Of a DNA stretch of 64,000 nt, positions 23,058 to 36,764 are shown in pieces. The translations under genes and the position numbers were made by a program. The notes under the pieces are model-generated. The model was not told the origin of the DNA. It made no database searches and saw only the letters and a list, made by a program, of their open reading frames with translations. The DNA lies in the NCBI RefSeq assembly GCF_002443255.2, contig NW_019211454.1:29961565-30025564 (forward strand), in the 5' to 3' direction. Positions within the stretch are counted from its first letter, which is position 1. The number at the start of each line of letters is the position of its first letter. This DNA comes from Varroa destructor. Its lineage: Eukaryota > Arthropoda > Arachnida > Mesostigmata > Varroidae.

Positions 23058-25982
23058 TCTACTCAGGCAGAGGCAACATATCAGACTGAATGAATGAATC
23101 GCGCAGTATTTCGTGATGTTACGGGTCTTCGAATACATAGATGGATTCTTTTTTCGTGTCTGCACTTGAATTACCATCGGGAGCATTTTCATTGGCGAGG
23201 AAATGGTCGCATTTGGAAATGGTCCGGTAAATTGGCTCCCAGCGGGCTGCGTGAGCCTATATCGCCCGTCCAGTAATTTACGCGCCCTCGAGCGGTAAGC
23301 AGCACCCACTGCAGGATCAGCGTGTAAAGAAAAGAAATAAAGGAAGAAAGGCTGACTGACTGACTGGCTGACTGGCTAGCGAGTTGAACGTTGAAAAAGG
23401 GGGCCAAAGGCAGAATCGGGGGATGTCTGTAATGGTCCGTAGTAGTACGTATGTGTGCATATGATCCATCGGAAGATCTTGCTTATGCTGAGGCATTGGA
23501 ACAGACACTTCAGCCGTTCCTTAGATTCTCACCCCTTCTGGCCGCCAAGCTCATCGCCACCGCCACCTCCTCCCTCATCGCTACTGCCCACGCCTGAGTG
23601 AGAAAAATGAGTTGGGAACGGGAAGGGGAAGAAATTGCCAGGAACCACCAAGCATTGGGATGATCGACGTCCAAGAAAAGGAACGAAAAGGCGCAAAGAT
23701 CGGACGAACAGAAAGGGCTTTAACGCGAATAAGCCAATAAAGACAAGAAAGGTACAAGAGGGTGGTGGAAGAGGCTTCTCCTCTCGTTTAGTTGAGAGAA
23801 CCACTGAAGGGGGCAGCTATAAGATAGACAGGAATGAAGAAGAAGCCATTGATTTCGATTATCTGTACCTGGCAGCTTCACCTAAGCGGATGTCGGCCAG
23901 GACGAAGATCAGGGTTTACTGTATGGGGTCACCGTGATCATTTTATGGTGAAGCAAAGGAGGGTGGAAGGAGAAAATGGCAGCGGTGGAACATTGCAGGA
24001 CACGGAAAGATGGAAACAAAGGAGAGGAAGGATCAAGTCCTGCCCCACGCCGGATGAACTGGGTCTAGTGCTACCACGGCTAGACTGGCCAGACTGCAGG
24101 GTACTGACTCGGTGAAATTTAAATTATCCAAATGCTATCGTGCATATTTAGAAGATATTTTTTAGGGAAAACGGTAGTATCGGAAATCATATTTGGTAAG
24201 AAATGTCTACATACTTTGAATAATATATTACGCTATTCTAGGCTATCTTAAAGGTGGGATATTAGATTTGTGTACCCTTATACCTGTATTAGAAAATAGT
24301 TCGATTATGCAACTATAGCCAAAATTATTTAAGCTCACTGGCTTTTGGCTTTTTGTATAGATAGCTGTCCGCTTGCAATCTCAATGGAATCTGAACCGGG
24401 AACCAATTGGGTGTCAAATATTCTTTGATATGTGTCCCACAGATGACAAGCCGTTATAAAAGCCTGAAGAGGTGCAAGCTCCCTGCGCAAAAGAACCTAC
24501 CATCTTCAGGTTTTCATATACAAGAAAACAGTAACACAAGGTTAAAACCTAGAAAATTCTGTTCCCTCATGATAAGACGATGCGTTTACGGCCGGGTTAG
24601 ACCTCTGCATCTATTTAAACTCCTAACACAATTTTCTAATCACGTGGTTTTAAAACAGATGGTGTATCTGACTACGTAATAGTATCTGCTATGCATAGAT
24701 TCGATTATTTTTTTTTTCTATGATGCACTAAAAGCCTGTAAATTGGTTCACTACAAGCTGGAAATAAGATTGCCTCCAAATGATCCATTCCCATCTTTCT
24801 GGTAAGTCCTGAAAGATTTTTTCGCACAGTTGAAGTTTATCGCAGATTGAAGTGCTTTCCGAAGTGCCACACTGCATATGCATGTATTTCATATTTGTTG
24901 TCTTAGGAGCGAATTCTTCAAATTCGTTTCCCGCAAAATCTTATTTTTTTTGTCCAAGTGTCGCAGCGGCTGAGTAGAGAGTCTGGAGCAAAGTGTTGTC
25001 CTCAGTATGTTCTGGTCTGAGCGCGCCGACCTGTCTTTAGCGGCGGACAGATTCAGTAGATAGTGTGTGTGCCATTGTGAATGCCGCAGCCGAGATACAG
25101 TCGCTGCGGTGAAGAAGTTTGGATAAGGGAGAACAAGAATACGAGTGACTAGGTGGAATTGAGGTGTGGATCAATTGATTGTGCTTCAATCTGCTAACGC
25201 TGTCCCTATCCATTCGTCTGCTGCTTTAGCTGTCCGGCAGTTATTCGGAACCTCACCCCAACAGTCGTGTACTTGGGTGTCGGCCGCATACACCATTGAC
25301 GGAGGCTGTAGGGGGAGGAGGGCGCCACCGCGCGGTAACTGAACATCGTCGAAAAGAACGAGCGAAGAGGAAACAATGAAACCGGACGGAATGGTAGCGA
25401 TCAAAAACGGAATAGCGAAATCGGACCCACCTCAGTTATCCATTACTGCCGCTCTGCCGCTGCTGGCGTGCTCGCTCGCCGCAATCTATCGGTAGTATTA
25501 TATAACACCTTCAGAACTGCTGCTACTATGTATGCGTCTATATTATCGGGGATAGGGAGCAATTTTCGCGGAAACATCTGCATATCTCGTTCGCGTTCAT
25601 TCCGGTTGCCATCGCTGTCATTGTGAGCGGCAGCAGTCCAACTGCCTCCTCGGCGTTACTCATCAAACAGCCGATGTGGCGGAGTAAAAATGGCGAGTGT
25701 AGGATCACCGTTGACTAAACATACATGTATTGCTAAGGGATTTGCCTCTCTTTTCTTTCTGCCCCTTTGCTTCATCTTAATCACTTGCAACGACGACCGA
25801 CCAATAGCGAAAAATCGTTCGGCTTTCTTTCAATGCGTAAGCGACCACGGCTGTAGTAGATTGTAGTGGTATTGTGACGTCCTGTTCAGGATCGTATTGT
25901 TTTTTGTACACAGAGAAGTAATTGTCCGAGCCAATGTGGTAAGGGAGCCGGAAAGCGAGATGAATACGAAAAGGGTCCAAGC

Positions 25983-26004
25983 TTTTTTTTTTTTTTTTTT
26001 TTTT
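25983..26004. repeat. Poly(T) tract, 22 bp
   Basis: This is an uninterrupted T run. It could be the A-tail of a minus-strand retroposon, but no recognisable body lies next to it. Confidence 0.85.
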
Positions 26005-29000
26005 CAATAAAACGACTCCTTAATTTTCGGTCTAAGGCAGCTGTTGAAGAATACCTATTTACGAACTGTGGAGTAATGCTGTTATAAGTATTATTGTCTA
26101 TTTGAATGATACGTGGCAACATAGTATTTAGAGTACGCAATCGTTTGTATTCGAGATTATATCAAAGCTCAAACAAGATTGCTGAATTTATTTTTCTGTC
26201 ATTGGTGGTAATTTTTTTTTTTAGATGATTAGATACCCATTATCTATTGGACCTTGTTGGATGTTTGAGCTAAAGGTGCCATATTTTGCTTTCGGCTCTC
26301 GTGGCTGGCGTCACGATATAGTTTCGTCGCAACTAGCTTATTGTAAAGGAGGCATCAAGCACAGGACAATATTTTAGGCTATGGTGGTACTTTACCACTT
26401 ATCCACTAGTCCGCAGAGAAGGGCTTTCTTTTTTTAAACTAACCTTTAGTTTCATATATTTATTAGACCGCCTGAGATTTGCTTGCGAGGCATAAAATAA
26501 TATATCATATCAAATGTCTTCAAATCCACTATCATAGAGTATTCATCATAATTTGATCTCGTCGAAGATTGGCTGTGGCCGAAGGTTTCCAATACCATCT
26601 GAGGCACCACCAGGAACGCTATTAGTCTATTTTACTAGGCTATCCCTACTATGTTTTTTCTGGAATTGTGATGGTAATTGAGACGCGTTCCTGGACGATA
26701 TCAAAATTGTCAACATCAAAACAGCTTTTCGTGTAAACTGAACACAGCGCTTCCCGAGCAGAGCCATCATCGATACCCCTGTCCATATCTTCCTTTTATG
26801 CCTCTCTTCCTCATTGACTTTCGATTCGGTGGATGGACAAGTTGATCCCGATCTTGGCGCCTCGATAAACAAGTCAAACTCAATTTCCTCTTTCCTCTCA
26901 GCCGTTGATCGTCTTGTCTATGAACCACCCAACCGATCATTCTTACAATATCTTTTCCCTTTGCTGTGGCATCACTCACTTGTGCTATAGCTACGCGAAA
27001 AGACACAGGGAGAGAAAAAAGGGTCAAGAGAGAGCCCTGTGAGTGGGAACTTGCCAATGCGCCATGTTGCATCGACCTCGGTGCCTCTTTACTATGCCCC
27101 TTCTTGCCCCTTTTGTTAGCGCGAGTAAACGCCCTGCCAGAAGCATCCGCCTCTTGCCACCGGCTCGCTCCACCTACTGTCGCTGCTAACCCGATCGTCT
27201 ATGTGGCCAGAATAATTTTTTCCTCACTACGCATATACGGACGCCTAACGTCTTGCTCGCGTTGCTGTGTTTAGGCCCCCTCGTGCGTAGTACCCCGTTT
27301 CACTCATACCTTATGCGTTCATCTCCTCCTTGACCGCCGACAACCCCGCCCGGGCTAGGTCGGGTGCCTCCTCCCTTGGCCAACATAAGGGTGCGTTTCA
27401 CTCGGTTTGTGCCGCCAAACAGTTGCTTGTTGAGCGTGCATCTCATTCGGTCGGCAGGCAAACTGCAAAGGCAGATGCGTTGAGATGGGTCATGAGACCT
27501 GGCAGAAGCACCAAAAGTGGTGGCGTCAAAGGAAGAGGAGAAGCTAGGTAGGTTACTGAGGTGCACCTATGTGAGCCTCGTGAATGTCTAGTTGGACGGG
27601 GGCACTGCGGCAGGATGGGGTTCGGGCAGATAAAATGTAGGGGACCGGCCGACGCCAGTTCCTATCGAGGCAGTGGCCCTTGTTCGCCTCAAGCAGCATC
27701 ACCACATGCATCGACTTTAAAACAAATATTCTCCTTAGACCTCAACCGTAGAGCGGCTCCCGCTATAGCCATCCATGAGCAGGAGATGATAGACAAGCGA
27801 TAAATGGAAGAAGCGAATCAAGTGGATATGATATGATGAGGTATGCAAGAACTCGAGGCGACTGACGGCGGTTTGGCCTGATACCAGAAGGAGAAGCTGA
27901 TACCTAATACGTTACGAAAATATTTGCTGGCCACTTGAAGAGCAGCGTTAGAGAATGATGCGATTCAGGATGGAGCCGAAAGCCCACACGATGGATGGAA
28001 TAGCTCTCTGGAACGCCTGTTACGCTTCATAACAGTCAGCCTCATCCCTTCGTGTCACTTTGGTCGCATAAGAACCATCTTTCGAAAACACTCCTACGGT
28101 TCCAAGGCTTCCTTGTTAAAAAGCAATGGACAAATACTTCATTGTTTCTTTAGTTTTCTATGAAGTGGTGGAAATAGAAGAAAGAAGGTCAAGTCTAGGC
28201 AGCACATCTTGAACGCCATTAAAAAAATGACATCACTGGTCCTTTTGAGGGCAATGGAAACCTCCTATTGGCCTAGTTTTTGAAACGCGCAAAACGAGCT
28301 TTGCTTATTTCGTGGTTTGTGGGTAATTCCTTTTTACTTCAAATATATCTGGAGAAATACTCGATCCGATTCAGAATTCGCAACGAGACACACCTGAAAA
28401 CAAGTGTAGTGCAGGATGCAGGATTGGGTCCTTTGATTGTTAGCTTGGCGTGTTGGATCGCCAAGATTGATTAGAAAACTTCAAAGACGATTTAGGATTT
28501 TCTCATCAATTATCTTTGCTTAATGTTTAGACATGTCACTGTAATATTAGAAAGCTTTCTACTAGTCATATACACATACACGTCTGCATATGTCCAACGC
28601 TTCCGCCTAAACTATTCAATCAGTTTTGGGAATGTTTTGTCGGGCTAAATGCCGCCTGCTTTTCTTCGAGGCATATTATTAGCAAGACTGCCAGCTCTGT
28701 TTTTCACAGGGCAGCACCTCAACAAATCTTCAAATCGGATCAGTGATGCGCATATAGCATCCAGGCAGGATGGCCACGTTATGTGGCAGCCACATCTGCC
28801 AATCCTTCTTGTCAGAGATAACCTGTGCTATTATACCATTCCGTTACTTAGTGCTATCTTCCAATCTGCTCGTTGCTCGTAAATACAATGTTACCTTAAA
28901 AAGCGAGGCTCGACGCTGTAGCTTGCTATCAGTACATCTGCGGATCTTTCTCCTATTTCATCATCTCCACTTATTTTTTTGTTAGTGTACTTCACTCCGT

Positions 29001-29118
29001 ATCGCATCGCTGCAGATTGCAGGGAGCGTCCAGACAGGAGTGTTCCAGATCGAACTGCACAAGAAAGTGACATTTGCTGGACTGAAGAAATTTTCAAGCA
29101 TCACCGATTTGCTAACAG

Positions 29119-29135
29119 CTCTCTCTCTCTCTCTC
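29119..29135. repeat. (CT)n microsatellite
   Basis: It is a short perfect CT run inside a pyrimidine-rich stretch. Confidence 0.8.
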
Positions 29136-30541
29136 CCCCCTGCTCCCTCTCTCTCTGTGTTGAAACGATCTTACTGGGTTGACTTTCCTCAGCCCGCTAT
29201 GGTCCTCCAACAATTTTCGGATCGACTATCGGCTGACTTCAGAGCGCTCAAGGAAGTAGCCTATACCGGTCCATCGCTGTTGCAAGGATCCACCATCTCT
29301 CCGTGGCCAATCGCTCGATCCTACGTTTTAACGCTCACCTGTTGCATCGCTAGAAACGGGATGAACGGGCGGCGGGTTTAAATCTAAAATCTAATCCAAT
29401 TTCGTCTTCTTGTTCTTCTACTTGCTGAGAAGCTATTTGACATTGATTAATGATACCGAAGTAACTGTACATGTGAAGAATGAAAGATTTGGAAGACGAA
29501 CTCTGATGACGCCCGGTGAAGAGCGCAGAAAGAACTCAGAAAGTGAGAGAGCTGAAATAAACGAGGGCGAGTTATAAGGACGAATTTGAGATAGGACAAC
29601 ATAAAGGAGAGGAGTCGTAGTAGTTGTCGAAAAAGAAAACGTGGAGGGCATGTTTAGTGAAAGGTCCTGCTATCAAGAACGAAACGTTCCTTAGAGATGA
29701 CAGGGCATATTGGAACCCCGCACTGGCCAGGTCGGTATCTCCATTTTAATCCGCCAAGAAATGTATAGTTAGTGAAAAAAATACTTGAAGATTATGTGAA
29801 AGATTTAACATTATAATCCTGATTGGGCTGTGAGCGTTACAGTGGGAATGAGGTTCTAGTGAGCCCAACTCCCCATCAAGTAACTCACAAATGTGTGTGG
29901 TTATTTTTTTTTTAAAGATAACGCACCAACTTCATTAAGCCATAAGTGTAATAGTAGCATCGGTTTTTACATGTCTGGGAGTATTTAAACCAGGAAACCG
30001 ATGGCATCTTCGTGGTCATCACCATCTGTCTAGTCTCTAGCCAAAACTTTACCATGCGCATATCTGCATAGTGATAGGATCGCCTATTGGAGAGTCCATT
30101 TGTATCTTTAAATGTCCGTTTAAATATCATGTAAAAGCGATTATACTACATAAAGGCTCTTCAAATACGTGGTGATGACAGCCAGTCACCGGACGCTCCT
30201 TGGGGATGTTAGAATTCAATTATATCAATTGATTTACGTACATTAACAAGCGCGCTCGTTTCTCGGTTAAACACTGACACTTTCTAGCTATTGGTCGTAC
30301 AACTGAACATAAGGTATTGTCATCTACTTATTGCTATCGTATGATTTTTACTGCTTTCCTACGTTTAAAACTACTAACGATGAGCTCACCAGTTAGCGTT
30401 AAAAGTATTATTTCTATGCGTGATGTCCTGATCAATCTCTAATTCTCCCAAAACCAAAGTTTGTCCTTAGCGGTTCAGTGTCCACCAACCTGCTGAATAA
30501 GGTAGTTTATACCACCCCACCGCAACAATGAACAACGACTA

Positions 30542-30834
30542 TCACCCTTTCCCTTCCCCAAATGTTCGGGGGAGACGGGCCTGATGTAACCACGTGGGTG
30601 TTTGAGTTGGCGTGTTGTGTCCCTCCCCCTCTCTCTCTTCTAATCGGTACTTCGTCGTTAAGTCTGTGATATCTTCGGGGGTGTATCTGTGGCAATACTG
30701 GCCCCGGCATCCAGAGTCAGCAACAATATCGGTGGCCACTGAGAATGTAACCTTGCGGCCGGTCATCAGATCGAATCTGCCTCGATTGATGTAATAGGAT
30801 GTCGCTTTCGATGTGGTGGTACTGGTGACCAACT
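30542..30834 (-). other. Weak coding-like block preceded by a good splice acceptor
   Basis: The minus strand has a pyrimidine-rich CTCAATCTAG acceptor, then an open frame of ~96 codons. The first ~67 codons favour C at position 3 (~39%), and G is modestly enriched at position 1 (28% against 21% and 19%). The peptide includes FSVATDIVADSGCRGQYCHR. There is no strong donor. It is either an isolated exon of an unseen gene or chance. Confidence 0.2.
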
Positions 30835-33800
30835 AGATTGAGGAAAACGACCCTTGCCATCGAATAGTCATTAGGTAAGTCATCGCTCTTGAACGCCTCT
30901 CACGCTTTCGTTGGCTGTCCCTTGGAAGCAAAACGGGCATTAGTTTCCTACTCGATCGATACTACTAATGTATATAGATATATATACATATTATTAAAAC
31001 ATATCCCACATCTATAACTTCGTCCGTAGAATAGAGATACAGCAGCGCACAAAACTGGGAACATAAAATGATATTTGTATGTAAAACTAGATATATATCG
31101 CCACTGAGTACATCGCCTTTATCACTGTCTAATCTATTGCCATCTACGATTCACTAGCGGGAACAGAATACGGAGAAGCGTAAATCACTAGTATTCATAC
31201 TGCCATTTGAGGCCATAGTAGACTGTGCTAGTCTCTAGAAGAAGGGATTCACGGCCGGCCAAGTAGTTAGATCTTCAAGGTTGATGCTTGCTGACGACAC
31301 CGTCTGTTGAAGGAATCAGCGATGGAGCTTGTTATACATCAACTGTCGAAGACTTGGGGCATCGGCTTGTGAACTTTGCAGCTGGCCGAAGGTGACGGTC
31401 ATGGCGGCCGGGCGCAATGGTTGTATTTGCTTGCGGACAGACAAGCTGGTAACCAAGGTTAGCAAGCGACGAAGTAACGAACAGAGGAGGTCTGGGGTAC
31501 CGGGAAGAAGAAAACAGGCTTTGCCAAGATAGCCAACCAGATACGCAAGAATCGAGCGAAGAGACCAGAGCGGTCGGTAGTAATTTAGAAGTTCTTAATT
31601 GCCTTCCCCTCCCTTAGACGTCTGACCCATCTATTCGCTCATTATTCTTGCTTCCACCGAATTTAATCCATTCATCATTAGCGGAGACCGGAGACTTTCT
31701 ACCAAGAATAGACCAGTGTGTTCACTTTTGCACCCTACGTACGTAGTTACTCTACTTCTTTATACTCATCCTACCTCTCTGTCCCGAGGTTTATTCTGAT
31801 CAGCAATCCATCGAAAACTTCGTAATATCCCTTATTCTCTGCCACCAAGTCATATAGACAAGTTTTGCAGAGGTAAGTGCACATTTTTCATGGAAGTCAA
31901 GGTTTTATCGTCCTTTTCGTCTAAGAAGGGGACGTCTGTAACTATCTATGCCAGATCTAGCTAGATCTTTGGCTCTTAGGCACTGTTGCAAATGGTTGAG
32001 TACTCCTCCAGAACGGTTCGAATCCTCTCCAACTCTATCCATTCATTAATAGTTAGTAGTATATTTTTCGTCGGGAACATTATTACAGTATCTAATAATA
32101 TATCGAAATCCTTTGCAAATTTTACACTGCTCCTACTAGTATATCATCAGTGCAATAGGCGCTGTGATATCTATGTAGTGTTCCTGATGGCCTTACTTCG
32201 GTAGCACATAATCGTTCACTTTGTGAACGTTATGTACGCGTCATATTCCAGCTATAGTAATTTTTTTATTATATAAATATATACAGCAGTGACCTTTTCG
32301 TTTGACAATTTTAGAACCGAATCTAAGCTACCGAAGGCTACCGAATCTACTAAATCTAAGCTTATATCTCGAGCTTCTTGGGTGGCTTTCTCGATACTAA
32401 CGACACCTCAGAGATCGCCCTGTACAGACGTGTTCTGTAAAAATATAAACCTAAGCAAACATGTGCTTTGTTCGTGGGCACATAGGATGCGGACCCTCAT
32501 GACAACTAGTAACGTCTGAAAAACACTTCCAGTTGGTTTTTGCTTATTTCTTAAGGGTCAAATAATTAAATAGAAAATCATTTGTACCATGTGTAATTAC
32601 ACAACACTTCGCTGTATAGATCTTTAGGGTTTTTTCAATAGAAAACTGGCATTGTCAGTAGCAAGAAATTTGCCACTGGCTTACTATGTGACTATTTGCA
32701 GTACGCTTCTCGAGAAAGGGCTATATCAATTTGCACAAAATTTAAATTTATTTTTATATTAAATGACAGTCAAGACATGGTCAAAATCTAGGGAAGATCA
32801 TTCGATGCTGAGATGCATTCGTTCCACGAGAATGCGAGTAGTTTGACATTTCTCCAAGGCAAAATTTTCGACCACTCAAGCCGACTAGCTACTCCTGCTT
32901 ATGTTATAGTTCTTCAGACCTCCTCAGAAATCCAGCTCGTATGATTCGTCACTAATTGTTATGCTATCTTGAAACGTTTCATTAGTAGATGTAGTCCGAA
33001 AAAGCTGGAAAAGCATAGCCATCGTCGGTGTTCCTGGACGTAACTCTTCATTGAGTCGCCCGACAATGTACTCCGTAAAAGATAGACAAACTATCTTACG
33101 TATCTAATAAATCGCGTTGTCTACTGTCCTCCCACTTCGATAATAATTAATAGCGTGTTTCGATGTATCCGCAAGCTTCACCTGTATAAGGCTGGGGTTT
33201 TTCGCAAGAAAATTAAAAGTGCTCATGCGGCTCCGCGCATGAGTGATTGACGCTCCACCGTTGCAGATACTACTTTTAGCTGGATTCTTGTATATGCCAA
33301 CGAACATAAATACGTTAGTTTCAATTAATATGTGTGATGAAATATGCCCGAAAAAAAATTTTATCATCGACTAGTATGATATGGTTAGGTCTACAATTAG
33401 AGAAAAACCTGTTGTGAATAGTAATATCGTTAGTAAACTGCACGTTTAGCTATAACAACGGAGAATTTCTTATTTTTTAGATTTCATCTCTTAAGGGTGA
33501 AATAAAGCTATGTAACAGTTATACAGGTGTACTGAATAGCGCGACAAGTATCTTTGTTATCATCGTTTGAGCTGTTTTATGTACTGAAGAAGCTCTGTCT
33601 ACCGAAATGTTGTTGAAGCTTACCGACGCGTTTGGTCGTCAGTGACTTGAGTCTGTTTTAGACATCTGTGGACTAGAGTTATGCTATTCATTGATTTACC
33701 ATGGTGCTACACAATGACATATGTAAAAGCCTACACAAATTGTACTCGAAGAAAGCTTTTTCCGAAGGTTAGTCACGCTAAAGTAGAACAAAAGCGATCA

Positions 33801-35647
33801 ACGCACCTTCCAGACGAAGCATTCGTTCAAAAGACTTCACGTTCCGATACATAATCACTTAACTGAAATCTTCTAACAGGATGCACTTCAAATTTTCAAC
33901 AATAGTTACATTGGGAAGTTGGCCTATTTTACGTCTCGTTAACGTGCTCGCCTTATTACCTAAAAAGTTCAATGCTATATGTTGTTATTAAAAATCTAGA
34001 GCTGCCTTCACTATACGCCGGCGCGAGCAGGAAACCTATTTGAACAGAAGACGTTGTAGAAAAAAAGACAGCTCTGTGCATGAAAATGTATTCTTAGTTT
34101 TTTTTTTTTTGTTCCATCATAGCGTCTGCTTTCGGTATACCTTAAAATGTAAAAAAATGTGCTAAGATCATGCCGAATCGGCCGTACCAGATAAGGAAAC
34201 ATTGAAGACGTTTAACAGTATCTTCAATATCGAAAAGACCAACCGAATATGACGCAAGTTGAATACGATGTTTTTGAAGAATAGCTTGTATTTTTGTCGC
34301 CGATGAACACGATGCTCAAAGAAAATAATTTAAGTAAGTAAAAGTTTAGGATGTGACTTCTTTGTAAACATAACTTGTCGAGACTCAAAAAACAGAATTT
34401 AAGAAACAGGCTGGCGCTAAAAAGCTCGTTGAATACAAAAGCATGAAACAAATAAAAGTGTATAGGGTGAGCCGACCTAGAAACGCGGAATAAACCCACA
34501 GGACGCACTGCTCCATGTGCACTAATCCTGAAGAAAATTCAAATTATTACCAATAACTATTAACGTAATAACTATCTAATTGCTATTATTTCGGCCATTT
34601 TGTTTATAATAATTAAGATTATACGCATAGGCCAATGCGAATGTTTGAATAACACCGAACAATTTTTACGTGGCCGGTATCACATTCAATACTAATTAAC
34701 AAGTCCTGAGATCTCTGCAAATGTAACGATACACAAATGACATTCAATCAATGCCTGGCATAACGGGTTGCCCCGTGCATGTAGTAAAACTATTCAACAA
34801 TAAGGTAACTTGTATAGTTAATTACAATTACTGAAAATTGGTCGTAACGCTAAAATACAATGAAATTTATCTGTGGGTTGACACAATGTCGCCATACCAA
34901 CCGACACCAAACATGCGCATGAGTTTCTATTGGCTTAAAGGTGCATTTGAGAGAATCGGGAATACAAATACGCTGTACTGTGTGATCATGCCTACTGTTG
35001 CAGTCTTGGCTAACTATAAGGCTGTGACAGTGCACTTTTGTGTCCTAATAGTGAGTATAAGGACATTGCGCTAATCCTTTAATTATGCGGAACTACCGTA
35101 GTTGTGCAGGCACAGACAGTGTCTTTCTGTGCCTATCGTCGGTGCTAGTTTCGTTATTGGTGGCGCTTGCTCTGCCACCACGACGGTACTTAAGGATCAA
35201 TTTCTAATGGTAACAGCAGCGTCCTTAACCTAAGACCAGTATCCACGGAATCGTACCGATCTCATATGCTTAACAGCGTTAAAGCCATTTTCTCGATAGT
35301 TCCTTTGTTCATAAAGCTACGAGGATGCAATCTGCTCCGCAAAAAGCTGCCTGAAGAACAGAGGTGGCTGTTGCTAAGCTGTTGCCTTCACTAGGGTGGA
35401 CGATGTGTCCCCATGTTGGCTTAGCGGGTAACGCGTTTGCCTACTAATTTTAGGGACATGTTGTGATCCAGGTTCATATCATAACATACATATATTTATT
35501 ACCTGTTCGGTGCCAGCCGTTTGACGGAATGCCTACCGGTGACAGCGGGCATAGAAGATAGATCTGACGAGATGGAACGCTCGTGACGAAAATATGTAAT
35601 TTATATACCGCAGTTAACATTTCATGAGTGAAACCCAGTGTACGCAA
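30835..35647. other. No supported gene
   Basis: This stretch is AT-rich. Minus-strand frames around 31.2-31.7 kb and 32.8-33.4 kb read plausibly but show no codon-position bias. Confidence 0.5.
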
Positions 35648-35833
35648 TTAATTGTATAGGTTCAAATGTGTTAGATGTGAAACGTCGCGTGACGATGCTT
35701 TTCGGAAGACTGCCTTGCGTATAATCTTGTTCTGTAATTTCTTAACGGCCTGAATGTTCGTTCGTAACAGACGGATTCTGTACAAATCGAAGCAAAATGA
35801 ATGAGATAGAAAAGGCATTAGACAATAGAGCAA
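35648..35833 (-). pseudogene. Possible LINE reverse-transcriptase tail fragment
   Basis: On the minus strand a frame of 61 codons contains VKKLQNKIIRKAVFRKASS and then SHLTHLNLYN before TAA. This resembles the post-RT segment of CR1/jockey-type LINEs, which often has a LQ(K/N)..IR...H..PLF..L.I.. pattern. No catalytic YADD/FADD motif was found upstream on this strand, so at most a short 5'-truncated copy remains. Confidence 0.25.
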
Positions 35834-36744
35834 TTGGTTTCGTAGATAACTGCCGAGCGGAAGAGTAGCTGTCCATGGGGGCAGTTGAAGAAAGTGAAAA
35901 GTTTCTGCTCTTACCTACCCCCTTCCCTCCGCCGTGGCCAAAACCCTTTTATCGCTTCTCTGAGCGGGATGCCAATGAAGAGCTAGTAAAGCACTGACTG
36001 CCGCCGCAGTGCATGTTGAAACCGATGTACTCTAGCTATTCCTTCCGATTCTCGTTCGACGTTTGCCAGCTACATAGATGGATCCCAACTTTTTGCTCAA
36101 TCTCTTCGATTGTTACTCTTACTCGGCAACTTTGGCCTTTCCTGCGCTGCTATTGCAACCAAAGAGAGTTCAGTGGAGATTGCTCTATGTGGCGTTATCC
36201 TTTGCTTAGACAGCTCACCGTTCCAGCTGAATGCAATGAAGTTGGGCGCGCGTTTTATGCTAATCAAACGCTAACATGTTTTCATTAGGCTGTGGCATAA
36301 ATACACAGTACTGAACAGATTTTTCATTGTTTTTTTCATAGAAATCCTGCAAACATAATAGCTAGCCCCAATAGTTGCCATTGGCAGGCAGTGAGTCTAG
36401 AAAAACAAATAGAATAAAGCGCTCACACATGACACGCTGGCGTGAGAGTTTTAAGATAAGAGAAGGCGATAGTGCGAACTAGTACTAGCCGAAATGGTAG
36501 TGGTGAGGGACCGCCAGTTTTTCCTTCGGAAAGAAAATAGAGAATACAAGAAAGATTCGCGCAGTGCAGTGATCATAGTAGAGTGGAGTTCCATTGGGGC
36601 GCACCCTCTTTCCTACCAGATGCGGTGCAGACCATACCATACACTTCGTTATACTATACTCCACACCAGCAGACATACTCAAGGAGAATAGAACGAGAGC
36701 AAGGAGGTTTTGCCATAGCTGAGCGTAGAGCGTCTACTCAAAGA

Positions 36745-36764
36745 CTGCTGCTGCTGCTGCTGCT
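36745..36764. repeat. (CTG)n trinucleotide repeat
   Basis: It has about six CTG units. Similar short runs occur at 2700-2717 (GAC), 49425-49442 (GCC), 54963-54981 (GCT) and 58628-58643 (CAG). None lies in a supported coding frame. Confidence 0.85.

Larger units (their letters stand above)
23068..30541. other. No supported gene
   Basis: GC-richer, purine-rich blocks (23.5-24.1, 25.0-25.7, 26.9-27.8 kb) alternate with AT-rich DNA. At 25376 an ATG in a good AAACA context opens a 39-codon frame with a hydrophobic end, but I find no clear donor to make it a first exon. Confidence 0.5.

Noticed and set aside
32758..33367. Minus-strand frame near 33 kb that stays readable across several stops
   Set aside because: G is spread evenly over codon positions (about 22%, 18% and 20%), so no coding signal.
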